A stretch of 64,000 nt of DNA from an uncultured Collinsella sp. (GCA_900556605.1 USPC01000001.1:36043-100042); one strand, 5' to 3'; positions 1 through 9,226 are shown, counted from the stretch's first letter. Notes: generated by a model not told the origin, from the letters alone. A program made the numbers and translations.

Positions 1-206
1 TCAATCAAATCAATATGGATGTCCCTGTCGGCAGCAACTTGAAGCGAATGGCGCACACCGGGCGCAGCATCGCGGCAAACAACGACAATCTGCAAATCGT
101 AGAGGTCTTGGTTCTGGATACTCTCGAGCGCACGCATCGCATAGCTGGGCGAACCTTCTACCACAAGGATCACCGAAAGTCGCGGATGCGAGCCACGTCG
201 AACCAA
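1..206 (-). CDS. Glycosyltransferase family 2 protein, N-terminus only
   Basis: The reading frame runs off the left edge of the window, so only about 68 N-terminal residues are visible. They read as the first beta-alpha-beta unit of a GT-A glycosyltransferase: a hydrophobic strand (SVILVVEGSPSYAMRALES), a helix, IQNQD, then a second strand ending in VVVCRD. This matches the opening of family 2 sugar transferases that act on nucleotide sugars at the inner membrane face. The chosen start is a TTG at 204-206 because AGAGGA lies 7 bases upstream and an in-frame stop lies a little further up; no ATG fits. It follows truA on the same strand after about 160 bases. The substrate cannot be told from this fragment. 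Confidence 0.6.
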   Translation of the reverse strand, partial: MVRRGSHPRLSVILVVEGSPSYAMRALESIQNQDLYDLQIVVVCRDAAPGVRHSLQVAADRDIHIDLI

Positions 207-367
207 GTTATCCGTCCTCTCGACAGCAATGAATCAAACCGTGGTTCATGGTACACCCCGGCAATAAAAGCAATGAGACACCGGTTGTATTGCACTCCAA
301 GAACAGATGTTGCACACGCGCAGCCCACAGATAATGGGTGTCGACGCACGACGCGTCGAGCCCTCCC

Positions 368-1192
368 CTAGTCGAGCACGACGAGCTCGGCGGGATCGTA
401 ATCCACGCCCATAAACGTAAGGCCGCAGGCAGGAGCCGTGGGGCCCGCAGCGGTACGGTCGCAAGCATCGATGACCTCGCGCATCCACTCGGGTTCACGG
501 CGATGCATGCCAATCGCGACAAGCGTGCCAACGATCGTACGGACCATCGAATGCAGAAACGCATTGCCCTCGATGGTAAACGTCAGGATGTCCTCGCCAA
601 ACGCAACCTCATGGCCAAACTCGGCGCGCATTACGCAGCGGTGCGTAGGTTTGCCCACGGCAGAAGCAACCTTGCAAAAGCTTTTAAAGTCCTGCTCGCC
701 CAGCAGCGCGGGGCAGGCAGCAGACATAGCCTCAACATCCAAGGGATAGCGATGCCACCACACCGCACCGCGGGACAGCACGGGGCGCGCATCTCGATCG
801 GCAATACGGTACGTATACGTACGGGAACGCGCGTCAAAACGTGCAGAAAAGCCTTTACGGGCCTTGTAGACCTCGTTGATGGCGATATCTTTGGGCAGCA
901 GGGCATCCATAGCCCGCAGCCACCTACGGCGCGTTAGGGCGAGCTCAGCGTCCGTTACGGGCACGCTGATGTACTGAGCCACGGCATGCACGCCGGCATC
1001 GGTGCGACCCGCGCACGTCAGATCGATCGGACGGCGAAGCAGCGTCTCGATGGCTCGACGCAGCTCACCCGCAACCGTCGTCTGTCCCGGCTGCTCGGCA
1101 AAGCCGCTATAGGACGAGCCATCGTATGCCACGCGGAAAACGAGCGTGGCATCGAGCTCTGGAATCGAATTGAAATCAGACGGCGCGGTCAT
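368..1192 (-). CDS. truA: tRNA pseudouridine(38-40) synthase TruA
   Basis: TruA isomerises uridines 38-40 in the anticodon stem of tRNAs in the cytoplasm. The protein begins with a substrate-binding strand (FRVAYDGSSYSGFAEQPGQ) and carries the catalytic signature GRTDAGVHA around residues 60-70, whose Asp is the nucleophile; the C-terminal half has the family FLHSMVR motif. Length, about 274 residues, is normal. I start at the ATG at 1192, with GGGAG just upstream, rather than a TTG five codons earlier. It is the last gene of the ribosomal cluster, but a terminator lies between rplQ and it, so it depends on read-through or its own promoter. Confidence 0.95.
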   Translation of the reverse strand: MTAPSDFNSIPELDATLVFRVAYDGSSYSGFAEQPGQTTVAGELRRAIETLLRRPIDLTCAGRTDAGVHAVAQYISVPVTDAELALTRRRWLRAMDALLPKDIAINEVYKARKGFSARFDARSRTYTYRIADRDARPVLSRGAVWWHRYPLDVEAMSAACPALLGEQDFKSFCKVASAVGKPTHRCVMRAEFGHEVAFGEDILTFTIEGNAFLHSMVRTIVGTLVAIGMHRREPEWMREVIDACDRTAAGPTAPACGLTFMGVDYDPAELVVLD

Positions 1193-1227
1193 GGGCGCTC
1201 CCAACAAACAGGCAATGGCATTTCGAC

Positions 1228-1258
1228 AAAAAAAGAGGGGTACGCGAACGTACCCCTC
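1228..1258 (-). terminator. Rho-independent terminator after rplQ
   Basis: A perfect 10-bp stem (GAGGGGTACG at 1235-1244 with its complement at 1249-1258) closes a CGAA tetraloop. On the minus strand it is followed by seven T residues (complement of 1228-1234). It lies between the rplQ stop and the truA start, so it should end the alpha-operon transcript. Confidence 0.9.
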
Positions 1259-1284
1259 GAATATAGCCTATGCAGACGGATTGT

Positions 1285-1752
1285 CTACTCAGCGGTCTCC
1301 TCAGCAGGAGTCTCCTCGGCAGCCTCGACCTTCTTGGGAGCAGCGGCCTTCTTGGGGGCCGGAGCAGCCTTCTTGGCCTTAGGCGTGCAAGGCTCGGTGA
1401 CGAGCTCCATGATAACGATAGGAGCGTTATCGCCCTTACGGTTACCGAGCTTCATGATGCGGGTGTAACCGCCGTTGCGGTCCTGCCACATGCCCTGAGC
1501 AGCCTTGTCGAAGATCTCGGCAACGAGCTGCTTATCGCCGAGCTTGGCGATAGCCAGACGACGAGAGTGCAGGTCGCCCTTCTTGGCCCAGGTGATGATC
1601 GGGTCGACGACCGAACGCAGCGCCTTAGCGCGGGTCTCGGTGGTCTTGATGCGGTCGTTCTCGAAGAGGGCCTTAGCAAGGCTCTTCTTCATGGCCTTGG
1701 TGTGGCTCGCATCGGTGCCGAGCTTCAGGCCCTTCTTAACGTTGTGACGCAT
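1285..1752 (-). CDS. rplQ: 50S ribosomal protein L17
   Basis: L17 binds 23S rRNA near the peptide exit tunnel. The N-terminal 120 residues are the conserved core (MRHNVKKGLKLGTDASHTKA, then RTTETRAKALRSVVD-type sequence). The last 35 residues are a low-complexity tail of Ala, Lys, Pro and Glu ending EETPAEETAE, making it 155 residues against about 120 in many bacteria. It follows rpoA by 30 bases and precedes a strong terminator, the usual end of the alpha operon. The tail is seen directly; its role is unknown. Confidence 0.97.
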   Translation of the reverse strand: MRHNVKKGLKLGTDASHTKAMKKSLAKALFENDRIKTTETRAKALRSVVDPIITWAKKGDLHSRRLAIAKLGDKQLVAEIFDKAAQGMWQDRNGGYTRIMKLGNRKGDNAPIVIMELVTEPCTPKAKKAAPAPKKAAAPKKVEAAEETPAEETAE

Positions 1753-1782
1753 GGTCTAGTTTCTCCTCAAATATGCGAAGCA

Positions 1783-2724
1783 TTAAGCCTTCAGGCTCAG
1801 GCCCATGGACTCAAGCTTGTCCTTCACTTCCTCGATCGACTTAACACCGAAGTTACGGATGTTGAGCAGATCGTTCTCCGAGAACTCAACGAGCTGACGG
1901 ACCGAGTGAATGCTGGCGCGCTTAAGGCAGTTGTAGGAACGGACGGAAAGGTCCAGATCCTCGATCTGCTTGTCCAGCTCGGCGTTGTCGTTGGTGACCT
2001 CGGGAGCGAAGATCGAAGCCTCCTCCTCGACCTCGGGGGTCTCGGCAAGGTTCATAAAGGCGGCCATATGCTGGTTGATGATATTGGCAGCCTGGACCAC
2101 GGCGTCGCGAGGGGCGATGGAGCCGTTGGTCTCGATCTCGAGGACAAGGCGGTCGTAGTCGGTGTGCTGACCGACACGGCAAGCCTCAACGAGCTTGGCG
2201 CAACGGGAAACCGGCGAGTACAGCGAGTCGACGTGGATCACACCGATGGGATCGTTGTCGCGCTTGTTGGCCTCGCCAGAAACATAGCCGCGGCCATAGC
2301 CGATGCGCATGCTCATGGTGAGATGGCCGCCCTCGGTGAGCGTAGCAATGTGCTGCTCGGGGTTGACCAGCTCAAACTCGGACGGAATAAAGAAGTCCGC
2401 ACCGGTGACCTCGCAGGGGCCCTCAACCGAGATGGTGGCGGTCGCCTCGTCGGTCGTGCCGAGAGCCCTGAAGACAAGACCCTTGACATTCAGGACGATG
2501 TCGGTGACATCCTCGACCATGTTAGGGATGGTCATGAACTCGTGCTGCGCACCATCGATCTGAATAGCCTCGACGGCGGCACCCTCGAGCGAGGACAGAA
2601 GAACGCGACGAAGGGAGTTACCCAGCGTATCGCCGTAACCACGCTCGAGCGGCTCGACGGAGACACGAGCAGACGTCTCGTTGATCTCTTCGACCTGAAC
2701 CTGAGGCCTAATGAATTCTGACAT
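1783..2724 (-). CDS. rpoA: DNA-directed RNA polymerase subunit alpha
   Basis: Alpha dimerises to nucleate RNA polymerase assembly, and its C-terminal domain contacts UP elements and activators. The N-terminal domain (about residues 1-230) contains the family sequence GYGDTLGNSLRRVLLSSLEG. An acidic linker follows (TPEVEEEASIFAPEV), then an alpha-CTD from about 245 with RNFGVKSIEEVKDKLESMGL. The length of 313 residues is normal. It lies between rpsD and rplQ in the standard alpha-operon order, with 32 bases to rpsD and a good Shine-Dalgarno sequence. Confidence 0.98.
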   Translation of the reverse strand: MSEFIRPQVQVEEINETSARVSVEPLERGYGDTLGNSLRRVLLSSLEGAAVEAIQIDGAQHEFMTIPNMVEDVTDIVLNVKGLVFRALGTTDEATATISVEGPCEVTGADFFIPSEFELVNPEQHIATLTEGGHLTMSMRIGYGRGYVSGEANKRDNDPIGVIHVDSLYSPVSRCAKLVEACRVGQHTDYDRLVLEIETNGSIAPRDAVVQAANIINQHMAAFMNLAETPEVEEEASIFAPEVTNDNAELDKQIEDLDLSVRSYNCLKRASIHSVRQLVEFSENDLLNIRNFGVKSIEEVKDKLESMGLSLKA

Positions 2725-2756
2725 GTATTACCTCCAGCCTCAGCAGCCCGGATGGA

Positions 2757-3353
2757 CTACTTAGAGTAGAGCTCGACGATGAGCTGCTCGTTGATATCAC
2801 CGCTGATCTGCTCACGCGTCGGCAGAGCGAGCACGTTACCAGACAGCTTCTCGATATCGACCTCGAGCCAGCCAGGGACCTCAAAGCGCTCGGAGGAAAT
2901 CAGGGCCTCCTTGATGGGGAGGAGGTCACGGAACTTCTCGCCGACAGCGACGACGTCGCCGGCCTTGACGCGGTAGGACGGGATGTCCACACGCTTGCCG
3001 TTCACGGTGAAGTGACCGTGACGGACGGACTGACGAGCCTCTTTGCGGGTGCGGGCGAAGCCAAGACGGAAGACGACGTTGTCGAGGCGAGACTCAAGGA
3101 TGATCATGAGGTTCTCACCGGTGACGCCGTTCATCTTGCGGGCCTTGTTGAAGTAGCCGTGGAACTGCTTCTCCAGAACGCCATAGATGAACTTGACCTT
3201 CTGCTTCTCGCGCAGCTGCATGCCGTACTCAGATTCCTTGCGACGGCGCTTGGGCTGACGGATAGATTCCTTCTTGCTGCTGTAACCGAGCTCAGCGGGA
3301 TCGATCCCGAGCTGACGGCAGCGCTTAAGAACAGGAGTCCTGTCGATTGCCAT
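2757..3353 (-). CDS. rpsD: 30S ribosomal protein S4
   Basis: S4 is a primary 16S rRNA binder and in many bacteria a translational repressor of its own operon. The S4-type RNA-binding domain is visible around residues 85-150 (ESRLDNVVFRLGFARTRKEA and VNGKRVDIPSYRVKAGD). The N-terminus begins MAIDRTPVLKRCRQLGI and has only one cysteine, so this is the zinc-free form of S4. At 198 residues it is of normal length. The gene sits between rpsK and rpoA. Confidence 0.97.
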   Translation of the reverse strand: MAIDRTPVLKRCRQLGIDPAELGYSSKKESIRQPKRRRKESEYGMQLREKQKVKFIYGVLEKQFHGYFNKARKMNGVTGENLMIILESRLDNVVFRLGFARTRKEARQSVRHGHFTVNGKRVDIPSYRVKAGDVVAVGEKFRDLLPIKEALISSERFEVPGWLEVDIEKLSGNVLALPTREQISGDINEQLIVELYSK

Positions 3354-3372
3354 ATTGATACGATCCTTTCAG

Positions 3373-3777
3373 TTACACGCGGCGACGCTTCTTGGGGCGG
3401 CAGCCGTTGTGCGGAATGGGGGTCTTGTCCTGGATGCTCGAGACCTCGAGGCCAGCAGCCTGGAGGGAGCGGATGGCGGTCTCACGACCGGAGCCGGGGC
3501 CCTTGACGAAGACGGAAACCTTCTTCATACCGTGCTCCATGGCCTGCTTGGCAGCAGCCTCGGCAGCCATCTGGGCAGCGAACGGCGTGGACTTACGGGA
3601 GCCCTTGAAGCCCACCTGGCCAGCCGACTTCCAGGAAATGACGTTGCCCTGGGGATCGGTGATCGAAACGATCGTGTTGTTGAACGTAGAACGAATGTGA
3701 GCCTGGCCCACGGAAATGTTCTTACGGTCCGCGCGCTTCAGACGGGCAGCGCGAACGTTCTTCTTAGCAGTAGCCAT
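3373..3777 (-). CDS. rpsK: 30S ribosomal protein S11
   Basis: S11 forms part of the small-subunit platform by the E site. The 134-residue protein shows the conserved core ([35 protein letters not shown]) and the typical basic C-terminus ending [11 protein letters not shown]. It lies between rpsM and rpsD with a 14-base gap to rpsM, as in other alpha operons. Confidence 0.97.
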   Translation of the reverse strand: MATAKKNVRAARLKRADRKNISVGQAHIRSTFNNTIVSITDPQGNVISWKSAGQVGFKGSRKSTPFAAQMAAEAAAKQAMEHGMKKVSVFVKGPGSGRETAIRSLQAAGLEVSSIQDKTPIPHNGCRPKKRRRV

Positions 3778-3791
3778 CTATCTAGCGCTCC

Positions 3792-4166
3792 TTATTTCTT
3801 CTTCTTAGCACCGATCTGACGCTTCGGGCCCTTGCGGGTACGAGCGTTAGTGTGGGTGCGCTGGCCGCGGACCGGGAGGCCCTTGCGGTGACGAAGGCCG
3901 CGGTTGCAGCCGATGTCCATAAGGCGCTTGACGTTCTGGTTGCGCTCACGGCGGAGGTCGCCCTCAACCATGATCTGGTTCTTATCGATATAATCGCGGA
4001 TGGCGTTAACCTCATCCTCGGTGAGGTCCTTAACGCGCGTATCCACGTTAACGTTGCACTCGACGCAGATCTTCGTCGCAGTGGTGCGGCCGATGCCGTA
4101 AATGTAGGTCAGACCGATCTCAACGCGCTTCTCACGCGGGAGGTCGACACCATTAATACGGGCCAA
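3792..4166 (-). CDS. rpsM: 30S ribosomal protein S13
   Basis: S13 sits at the head of the small subunit and contacts the P-site tRNA and inter-subunit bridges. The start [20 protein letters not shown], the helix-hairpin-helix region ([13 protein letters not shown]) and the basic tail ([17 protein letters not shown]) are all family features. Length is 124 residues. It follows rpmJ by 14 bases. Confidence 0.97.
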   Translation of the reverse strand: MARINGVDLPREKRVEIGLTYIYGIGRTTATKICVECNVNVDTRVKDLTEDEVNAIRDYIDKNQIMVEGDLRRERNQNVKRLMDIGCNRGLRHRKGLPVRGQRTHTNARTRKGPKRQIGAKKKK

Positions 4167-4180
4167 CGTAGTCTCCTCTC

Positions 4181-4294
4181 TTAACCCTGACGCTGCTTAT
4201 GACGGGGGTTCTCGCAAATGACGAGGACCTTGCCATGGCGCCTAATGATTTTGCACTTATCGCACATCTTCTTGACCGAAGGACGTACCTTCAT
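4181..4294 (-). CDS. rpmJ: 50S ribosomal protein L36
   Basis: This short gene encodes 37 residues beginning [19 protein letters not shown] and ending NPRHKQRQG. It has the zinc-ribbon ligands of the C+ form of L36 (CDKC, then CENPRH), so it should bind one zinc ion. AAAGGAAG lies upstream of the ATG at 4294. It sits between infA and rpsM, the normal place for this gene. Confidence 0.96.
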   Translation of the reverse strand: MKVRPSVKKMCDKCKIIRRHGKVLVICENPRHKQRQG

Positions 4295-4444
4295 CGTTCT
4301 TCCTTTCGGTAGCGCTCAAACTACTTCCCTACTATCTACTCGCCCAGCCGCAGGCGTTTAAAACTATGGCTGGTCTTCACACACAATCCGACCGTAGGTT
4401 GAGCTAAGCCTGCAGCCGGAAATGGAGTGCGTGTATGCGTGCCG

Positions 4445-4669
4445 CTATTTGTAGCGATAGGTGATGCGACCGCGGGTCAGGTCGTACGGGGAAAGCTCCA
4501 CGACAACCCTGTCACCGGGGAGAATACGGATGTAATTCATTCGGATCTTGCCAGAAATGTTGCACAGAACCGAATGACCGTTCTCGAGCTCAACCTTAAA
4601 CATGGCATTGGGCAACGGTTCCTTTACCGTACCCTCGAGCTCAATTGCGTCTTCCTTCTTCACAAGCAA
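4445..4669 (-). CDS. infA: Translation initiation factor IF-1
   Basis: IF-1 occupies the ribosomal A site during initiation. The sequence [20 protein letters not shown] followed by the S1-like OB fold ([20 protein letters not shown], ending GRITYRYK) is diagnostic. The first codon is uncertain: a TTG at 4669 and a GTG two codons later (4663) are both possible, with only a weak purine-rich stretch upstream and no ATG. About 150 bases separate it from rpmJ, and it is divided from map by a structured 225-bp gap, so it probably heads its own transcript. Confidence 0.95.
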   Translation of the reverse strand: MLVKKEDAIELEGTVKEPLPNAMFKVELENGHSVLCNISGKIRMNYIRILPGDRVVVELSPYDLTRGRITYRYK

Positions 4670-4700
4670 TCATCTTTCTCTAGAAAACGACAGCGATTGA

Positions 4701-4735
4701 GTATTCTACAATACGCATGCACGTATCGTAGTATC
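4701..4735 (-). promoter_or_regulatory. Dyad and possible promoter upstream of infA
   Basis: An imperfect inverted repeat (GTATTCTACAATACG at 4701-4715, CGTATCGTAGTATC at 4722-4735) lies about 30 bases upstream of infA. On the minus strand it contains TATTGT and TAGAAT, either of which could be a -10 hexamer; no convincing -35 is visible. It is the only AT-rich candidate promoter between map and infA. Confidence 0.35.
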
Positions 4736-4775
4736 TTCGTAATGGCTCCACAACTAAGTGGAACTTGTTACATTT

Positions 4776-4904
4776 GAAATGTAAAACAAAGCCGTTCCCT
4801 GATGCCCAAGATCGCCTTGAAATGAGAAGGCATAGACCATGGGGTCATGCCTTCGAAATTGAAAGGCGAGGTTGGGCATCAGGGGGCGGCGACTTTTACA
4901 TTTC
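4776..4904. repeat. 129-bp nested hairpin element overlapping the end of map
   Basis: The segment is one large, almost continuous inverted repeat. Matching arms from outside in are: 4776-4786 with 4894-4904 (11 bp), 4791-4794 with 4887-4890, 4797-4809 with 4872-4884 (13 bp), 4812-4818 with 4863-4869, 4826-4833 with 4847-4854 and 4835-4838 with 4843-4846. The terminal arm contains the stop codon and last two sense codons of map. It has the form of a miniature inverted-repeat (MITE- or REP-like) element, though it could also act as a transcript barrier between map and infA. No transposase is nearby. Confidence 0.8.
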
Positions 4905-5684
4905 ACCGCCTTGCAAGGAACACCAAGCACCTTGGGCATCCGTGGTGAGAATCACCGGACCGTCATTGGTAATGGCGACGGTGTTCTCGTAGTGCGCGGC
5001 GGGCAGGTGGTCGTTGGTCGTAACAATCCAACCGTCGGAGCCCGTGCTCACATGGTTGGAACCCATCGTAACCATCGGCTCGATGGCAATGACCATGCCG
5101 GCCTGGAGGCGAACGCCCCTCCCCTTCTTTCCATAATTAGGAACGTTGGGGTCCTCGTGCATCACACGGCCAATGCCATGGCCCACATAGTCACGAAGCA
5201 CGCCGTAACCGTGAGACTCAGCGAGGGACTGAACGGCATAACCGACGTCCCCGATATGGTTACCGGGAACAGCCTGCTCGATGGCAGCCTTAAGGCAATC
5301 GCGCGTAACCTCGCACAGGGCCTTGGCCTCGGGCGTGGGTGTGCCGACAAAAAACGTCCAAGCGTTATCGCCGACCCAACCGTCGACAACGGCTCCCGTA
5401 TCGATGGAAATGATATCGCCATCGCGCAGGATCATGTCGGGGTTGGGAATACCGTGGACAACGGCATCGTTGATCGATGCGCAAATGGTTCCGGGGAACC
5501 CGCCGTAACCCTTAAAGGCCGGGGTGCCGCCATGCATGCGGATAATCTGCTCCGCGAGCTGATCGAGCTCAAAGGTCGAAACGCCGGGACGAACCATGGC
5601 TCCAACGTGGCGGAGCGCCATCTTAGATAGCGCTCCTGCCTTCTTCATCTGCTCGATTTGCGTTGCAGACTTAATCTTGATCAT
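4896..5684 (-). CDS. map: Methionine aminopeptidase, type I
   Basis: Removes the N-terminal Met from new proteins. The pita-bread fold is recognisable: SIDTGAVVDGWVGDNAWTF carries the first two metal-binding Asp residues, YVGHGIGRVMHEDPNVPNYG the His, MVIAIEPM and ENTVAITNDGP the two Glu ligands. At 262 residues it is slightly long: after the normal end near ILTT there are about 14 extra residues, the last of which, plus the stop codon, are read from the arm of the 129-bp hairpin. Its ATG overlaps the adk stop region by 4 bases, so the two are translationally coupled. Confidence 0.96.
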   Translation of the reverse strand: MIKIKSATQIEQMKKAGALSKMALRHVGAMVRPGVSTFELDQLAEQIIRMHGGTPAFKGYGGFPGTICASINDAVVHGIPNPDMILRDGDIISIDTGAVVDGWVGDNAWTFFVGTPTPEAKALCEVTRDCLKAAIEQAVPGNHIGDVGYAVQSLAESHGYGVLRDYVGHGIGRVMHEDPNVPNYGKKGRGVRLQAGMVIAIEPMVTMGSNHVSTGSDGWIVTTNDHLPAAHYENTVAITNDGPVILTTDAQGAWCSLQGGEM

Positions 5685-6313
5685 AGACCGAGAGCCTCTT
5701 TGACATCCCCGTACACGGTCTCGCGAGCCTGGTCACCGTTGACCGACTTGAGCAGACCCTGACCACGATAGTAGTCGACGAGCGGGCTCGTGGACTTCTC
5801 GTAGACGTCGAGACGGTTCTTGATGGTCTCGGGCTTGTCGTCGTCGCGCTGATACATCTCGCCGGCGCACTTGGGGCAGGTAGCATCGGCAGCGGTGCCG
5901 GTGTAACCGCAGGCGCGGCAGGTGCGACGCGAAGACAGACGATCGATGATGACCTCGGGGGCCACGTCGACCAGAAGGGCGCAGTCGATCTCGCGACCCA
6001 TGGCGGAGAGCTCGGAATCGAGCGTCACAGCCTGGGCGGTGTTGCGCGGGAAGCCGTCGAGGATGAAGCCCTGCTGGGCGTCATCGGCGGCAAGGCGCTC
6101 CTTGACAAGGTCGATCACGAGCTGGTCGGGAACGAGCTCGCCAGCGTCCATGTACTTCTTAGCCTGAATACCAAGCTCGGTGCCACCCTTGACGGCAGCA
6201 CGCAGCAGGTCGCCCGTGGAAATGTGAGCGACGCCAAACTCGGCGACGAGCTCCTGTGCGACGGTGCCCTTACCGGCACCCGGAGCTCCGAGCAATACGA
6301 GGTTCATGAGCAA
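5681..6313 (-). CDS. adk: Adenylate kinase
   Basis: Interconverts ATP + AMP and 2 ADP. The P-loop GAPGAGKGT lies near residue 10, and DGFPRNTAQA and the LID domain follow. The LID carries four cysteines (CRACGY, then CPKC), indicating the zinc-binding form common in Gram-positive bacteria. Length is 210 residues; an ATG two codons inside the first one (MNLVLLG) is an equally good start. The gene sits between secY and map, the standard order in Gram-positive spc operons. Confidence 0.97.
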   Translation of the reverse strand: MLMNLVLLGAPGAGKGTVAQELVAEFGVAHISTGDLLRAAVKGGTELGIQAKKYMDAGELVPDQLVIDLVKERLAADDAQQGFILDGFPRNTAQAVTLDSELSAMGREIDCALLVDVAPEVIIDRLSSRRTCRACGYTGTAADATCPKCAGEMYQRDDDKPETIKNRLDVYEKSTSPLVDYYRGQGLLKSVNGDQARETVYGDVKEALGL

Positions 6314-6325
6314 TCCTCCTCTAGC

Positions 6326-7612
6326 CTATTTAAAGAATCCATCGTAATCATACATCTTGATCTGGCCTTCGAGCTTATCGACCGTGTCGAGCACGACGCC
6401 GACCATGATGAGGATGGACGTGCCGCCAAATGCCTGGATCAGATGGTTACCCGTGAAGGAGAAGATGATCGAAGGCACGATGGCGATGAGCGCCAAAAAG
6501 ACAGCGCTGGGAAGCGTAATCTTGTTGAGCGCGTTCTTGATGTAGGCCGCGGTAGCCCTACCCGGACGCACGCCCGGAATAAAGCCGCCCTGCTTCTTAA
6601 GGTTATCGGCCGTGTCATCGGGGTTGAACACCATGGAGGTGTAGAAGTACGCGAAGAACACGATGAGGACAACGTTAAGCACCCAGTTGAGCCAACCGGT
6701 CGAAAGCGCAGAGGCAACTGCCTGAATCCAGCCGATGCCGGGGAAGAACACGGCAATCTGAGCCGGGAAGTACAGCAGCGCCGAAGCGAAGATGATCGGC
6801 ACGACGCCCGCGGTGTTGACCTTGATGGGCAGGTAGGTGGTCTGTCCACCCATCATGCGACGGCCCACGACGCGCTTGGCGTAGGAGACCGGAATGCGGC
6901 GCTGGCCGCGCTCAAGGAAAACGATCAGCGGGATAACCAGCAGGATGATGGCGCAGATGATCACCATGGTGATGATGCCACCGGCATTGCCCTCGGTGCT
7001 GGAGAAGATAGCCTGCGGCAGACCGGCCATGATGTTCGCAAAGATGATCAGCGACATGCCATTGCCGATACCGCGCTGGGTGATGAGCTCACCAATCCAC
7101 ATGATCAGCATGGCGCCCGCAGTGAGCGTGCCGACGACCATGAGGTCGAAGATGATCTCGGGAGCGCCGGCGCCATTAAAGCTGATGCCGAAGCTCTTAA
7201 AGAGGAAGAGGTAACCCACGGAGTTGAGGATTGCCAGAGCCAAGGTGAGGTAACGCGAATACTGCGTAATCTTGGTCTGACCGACCTCGCCCTCGCGGGC
7301 AAGCTCATGCAGGGAAGGCACGACGGCCTGGAGCATCTGGAGGATGATCGAGCTGGTGATGTAAGGCATGATGCCCAGCGAAAACACCGACACATAGCTC
7401 AACGCGCCGCCAGAGAAAAGATTCAGGAGGGCCATAGCACCTGCGGCGACCGAATTGTTATCGGTCGAGAAAAGGCCCAGCATCCCCTGGAAGGGAATGC
7501 CGGGCACAGGAACGTGCGCACCAATGCGGTACACGACGAGCATAGCTATGGTAAAAAGAATCTTTTCGCGCAATTCTTTGATGCGGAAAGCATTCTTAAG
7601 ACCATTTAGCAC
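6326..7612 (-). CDS. secY: Preprotein translocase subunit SecY
   Basis: Forms the protein-conducting channel of the inner membrane with SecE and SecG. The 428-residue protein is strongly hydrophobic with about ten membrane segments and shows family landmarks: [13 protein letters not shown] near the N-terminus, the plug-region [20 protein letters not shown], the cytoplasmic loop [19 protein letters not shown], and [20 protein letters not shown]. It starts at a GTG overlapping the end of rplO, so the two should be translationally coupled. Confidence 0.98.
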   Translation of the reverse strand: MLNGLKNAFRIKELREKILFTIAMLVVYRIGAHVPVPGIPFQGMLGLFSTDNNSVAAGAMALLNLFSGGALSYVSVFSLGIMPYITSSIILQMLQAVVPSLHELAREGEVGQTKITQYSRYLTLALAILNSVGYLFLFKSFGISFNGAGAPEIIFDLMVVGTLTAGAMLIMWIGELITQRGIGNGMSLIIFANIMAGLPQAIFSSTEGNAGGIITMVIICAIILLVIPLIVFLERGQRRIPVSYAKRVVGRRMMGGQTTYLPIKVNTAGVVPIIFASALLYFPAQIAVFFPGIGWIQAVASALSTGWLNWVLNVVLIVFFAYFYTSMVFNPDDTADNLKKQGGFIPGVRPGRATAAYIKNALNKITLPSAVFLALIAIVPSIIFSFTGNHLIQAFGGTSILIMVGVVLDTVDKLEGQIKMYDYDGFFK

Positions 7613-8055
7613 GGCAGCTCGACCTTTCCGCCGGCGGCCTCGATCTTGGCCTGCGCAGAAGCGCTGACCTTGTCGACCTTGACCGTGAACTTCTTGGTGA
7701 GCTCACCATTGCCGAGCACCTTGACGGGCTCGAACTCGCTCTTGGTGATGCGAGCGGCCTTAAGAGCGGCACCGTCGATCACAGCGCCATCCTCGAACTT
7801 ACGCTCGAGACGCTCAACGTTAACAGCGGTGTACTCGATACGACGGGGGTTGCGGAAGCCCGGAAGCTTGGGCAGGCGCATAGCCAGCGGAGTCTGGCCA
7901 CCCTCGAAGCCGGCACCCTTGGTGCCGCCAGAGCGGGAACCCTGGCCCTTCTGGCCGCGGCCAGAAGTGGTGCCGTGACCCGAAGAATTGCCACGGCCGA
8001 CGCGCTTACGGTTCTTGGTGGAACCGGGCGCGGGAGTAAGATCGTGAAGCTGCAT
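7606..8055 (-). CDS. rplO: 50S ribosomal protein L15
   Basis: A late-assembly large-subunit protein. The 149-residue sequence begins [20 protein letters not shown] and has the glycine-rich basic segment [20 protein letters not shown] near residue 30, then the folded C-terminal domain. It lies 3 bases after rpmD and overlaps the start of secY. Confidence 0.97.
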   Translation of the reverse strand: MQLHDLTPAPGSTKNRKRVGRGNSSGHGTTSGRGQKGQGSRSGGTKGAGFEGGQTPLAMRLPKLPGFRNPRRIEYTAVNVERLERKFEDGAVIDGAALKAARITKSEFEPVKVLGNGELTKKFTVKVDKVSASAQAKIEAAGGKVELPC

Positions 8056-8058
8056 TTG

Positions 8059-8241
8059 CTACTCCTCTACAATCTCGACAAGGTGCTTGACCTTGAAGAT
8101 CATGCCGCGGACGGACTCGTTGTCAGCAATCTCGCGAACCTCGCGGATCCTGTGGAGACCGAGGGCACGGACAGTACGGACCTGGTCCTGCTTGCAACCG
8201 TTGGTGCTGCGGACCTGCTTGATCTTGATGGTGTCAGCCAT
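8059..8241 (-). CDS. rpmD: 50S ribosomal protein L30
   Basis: A 60-residue protein (MADTIKIKQVRSTNGCKQDQ, then VRALGLHRIREVREIADNES), matching the usual length and core of bacterial L30. The gap to rpsE is 2 bases and to rplO 3 bases, in standard spc order. Confidence 0.96.
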   Translation of the reverse strand: MADTIKIKQVRSTNGCKQDQVRTVRALGLHRIREVREIADNESVRGMIFKVKHLVEIVEE

Positions 8242-8243
8242 GC

Positions 8244-8768
8244 TTAGTTCTCCTTACCGACGAACATCTCGGAGACCGTCAGGCCACGGCGAGCCGCGAC
8301 GTCCTCAGGGCTGGAGAGCTCCTTGAGGCCCTCGACGGCAGCCTTGATGATGTTGAGGCCGTTGTCGGTACCGAGGGACTTGGACAGGACGTTCTTGATG
8401 CCAGCAAGCTCAAAGAGGGGACGCACAGCGCCGCCGGCGATAACGCCGGTACCCTCGACAGCGGGCTTGATGATGATGCGGCCGGCACCAAAGTGGCCGA
8501 GAACCTCGTGCGGGATGGTGCCCTGCTCGGTCACCGGCACGTGGAACATGTTCTTCTTGGCATCGAGAGACGCCTTGGAGATGGCCAGGGGCACCTCAGC
8601 GGACTTGCCCATGCCAACGCCGACGTTGCCCTTGCCGTCGCCAACGACGACGAGAGCGACGAGGCTCATGCGACGACCGCCCTTGACGGTCTTCGACACG
8701 CGGTTGATGTAAACGACGCGCTCCTCGAACTCGGAGGCCTCGCGCTGCTGCTTCTGATTACGAGCCAT
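8244..8768 (-). CDS. rpsE: 30S ribosomal protein S5
   Basis: S5 contributes to decoding fidelity and mRNA unwinding at the entry channel. The double-stranded RNA-binding fold is visible ([20 protein letters not shown], then [20 protein letters not shown]), followed by [20 protein letters not shown]. Length is 174 residues. It lies between rplR and rpmD. Confidence 0.97.
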   Translation of the reverse strand: MARNQKQQREASEFEERVVYINRVSKTVKGGRRMSLVALVVVGDGKGNVGVGMGKSAEVPLAISKASLDAKKNMFHVPVTEQGTIPHEVLGHFGAGRIIIKPAVEGTGVIAGGAVRPLFELAGIKNVLSKSLGTDNGLNIIKAAVEGLKELSSPEDVAARRGLTVSEMFVGKEN

Positions 8769-8782
8769 GTGCTACATACCTC

Positions 8783-9151
8783 CTAGAACTCGAGACCGGC
8801 GGCACGAGCACCGTCGGCGAGGGCCTTGACGCGGCCATGGTAGATACGGCCACCGCGATCGAAGGCGACCTTGGTGATGCCGGCCTCGATGGCGCGCTTG
8901 CCAACGAGCTGACCGACCTTCTCCGCAGCCTCCTTGTTCGAGGTGTGGGTGCCCTTGAACTCGGCCTCGAGGGTCGAGGCAGAGACGAGCGTCAGGCTGG
9001 AGCCCTTGCTGTCGTCGATGATCTGGGCATAGATGTTGGCGTTAGTACGGGTCACGCGAAGACGCGGACGCTCGGAGGTACCCGAGACCTTGCCGCGAAC
9101 ACGACGCTGACGACGCTTGAGGCCTTCCAGCTTCGCCTTATGCTTGTTCAT
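8783..9151 (-). CDS. rplR: 50S ribosomal protein L18
   Basis: L18 binds 5S rRNA together with L5. The protein (122 residues) starts [20 protein letters not shown] and shows [20 protein letters not shown], and ends [20 protein letters not shown] followed by AAGLEF, all typical. A hairpin (CCAGCAC / GTGCTGG) lies in the 75-base gap to rplF. Confidence 0.97.
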   Translation of the reverse strand: MNKHKAKLEGLKRRQRRVRGKVSGTSERPRLRVTRTNANIYAQIIDDSKGSSLTLVSASTLEAEFKGTHTSNKEAAEKVGQLVGKRAIEAGITKVAFDRGGRIYHGRVKALADGARAAGLEF

Positions 9152-9226
9152 ACGTAAACTCCTAAAAAGGTTGATCTTGCCAGCACCTGACGGGGTGCTG
9201 GTCTTATGCGAGTGAGTCGGTTACGA

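Noticed and set aside
1270-2721. Plus-strand open frame of 483 codons opposite rplQ and rpoA
   Set aside because: Shadow of two highly conserved minus-strand genes.
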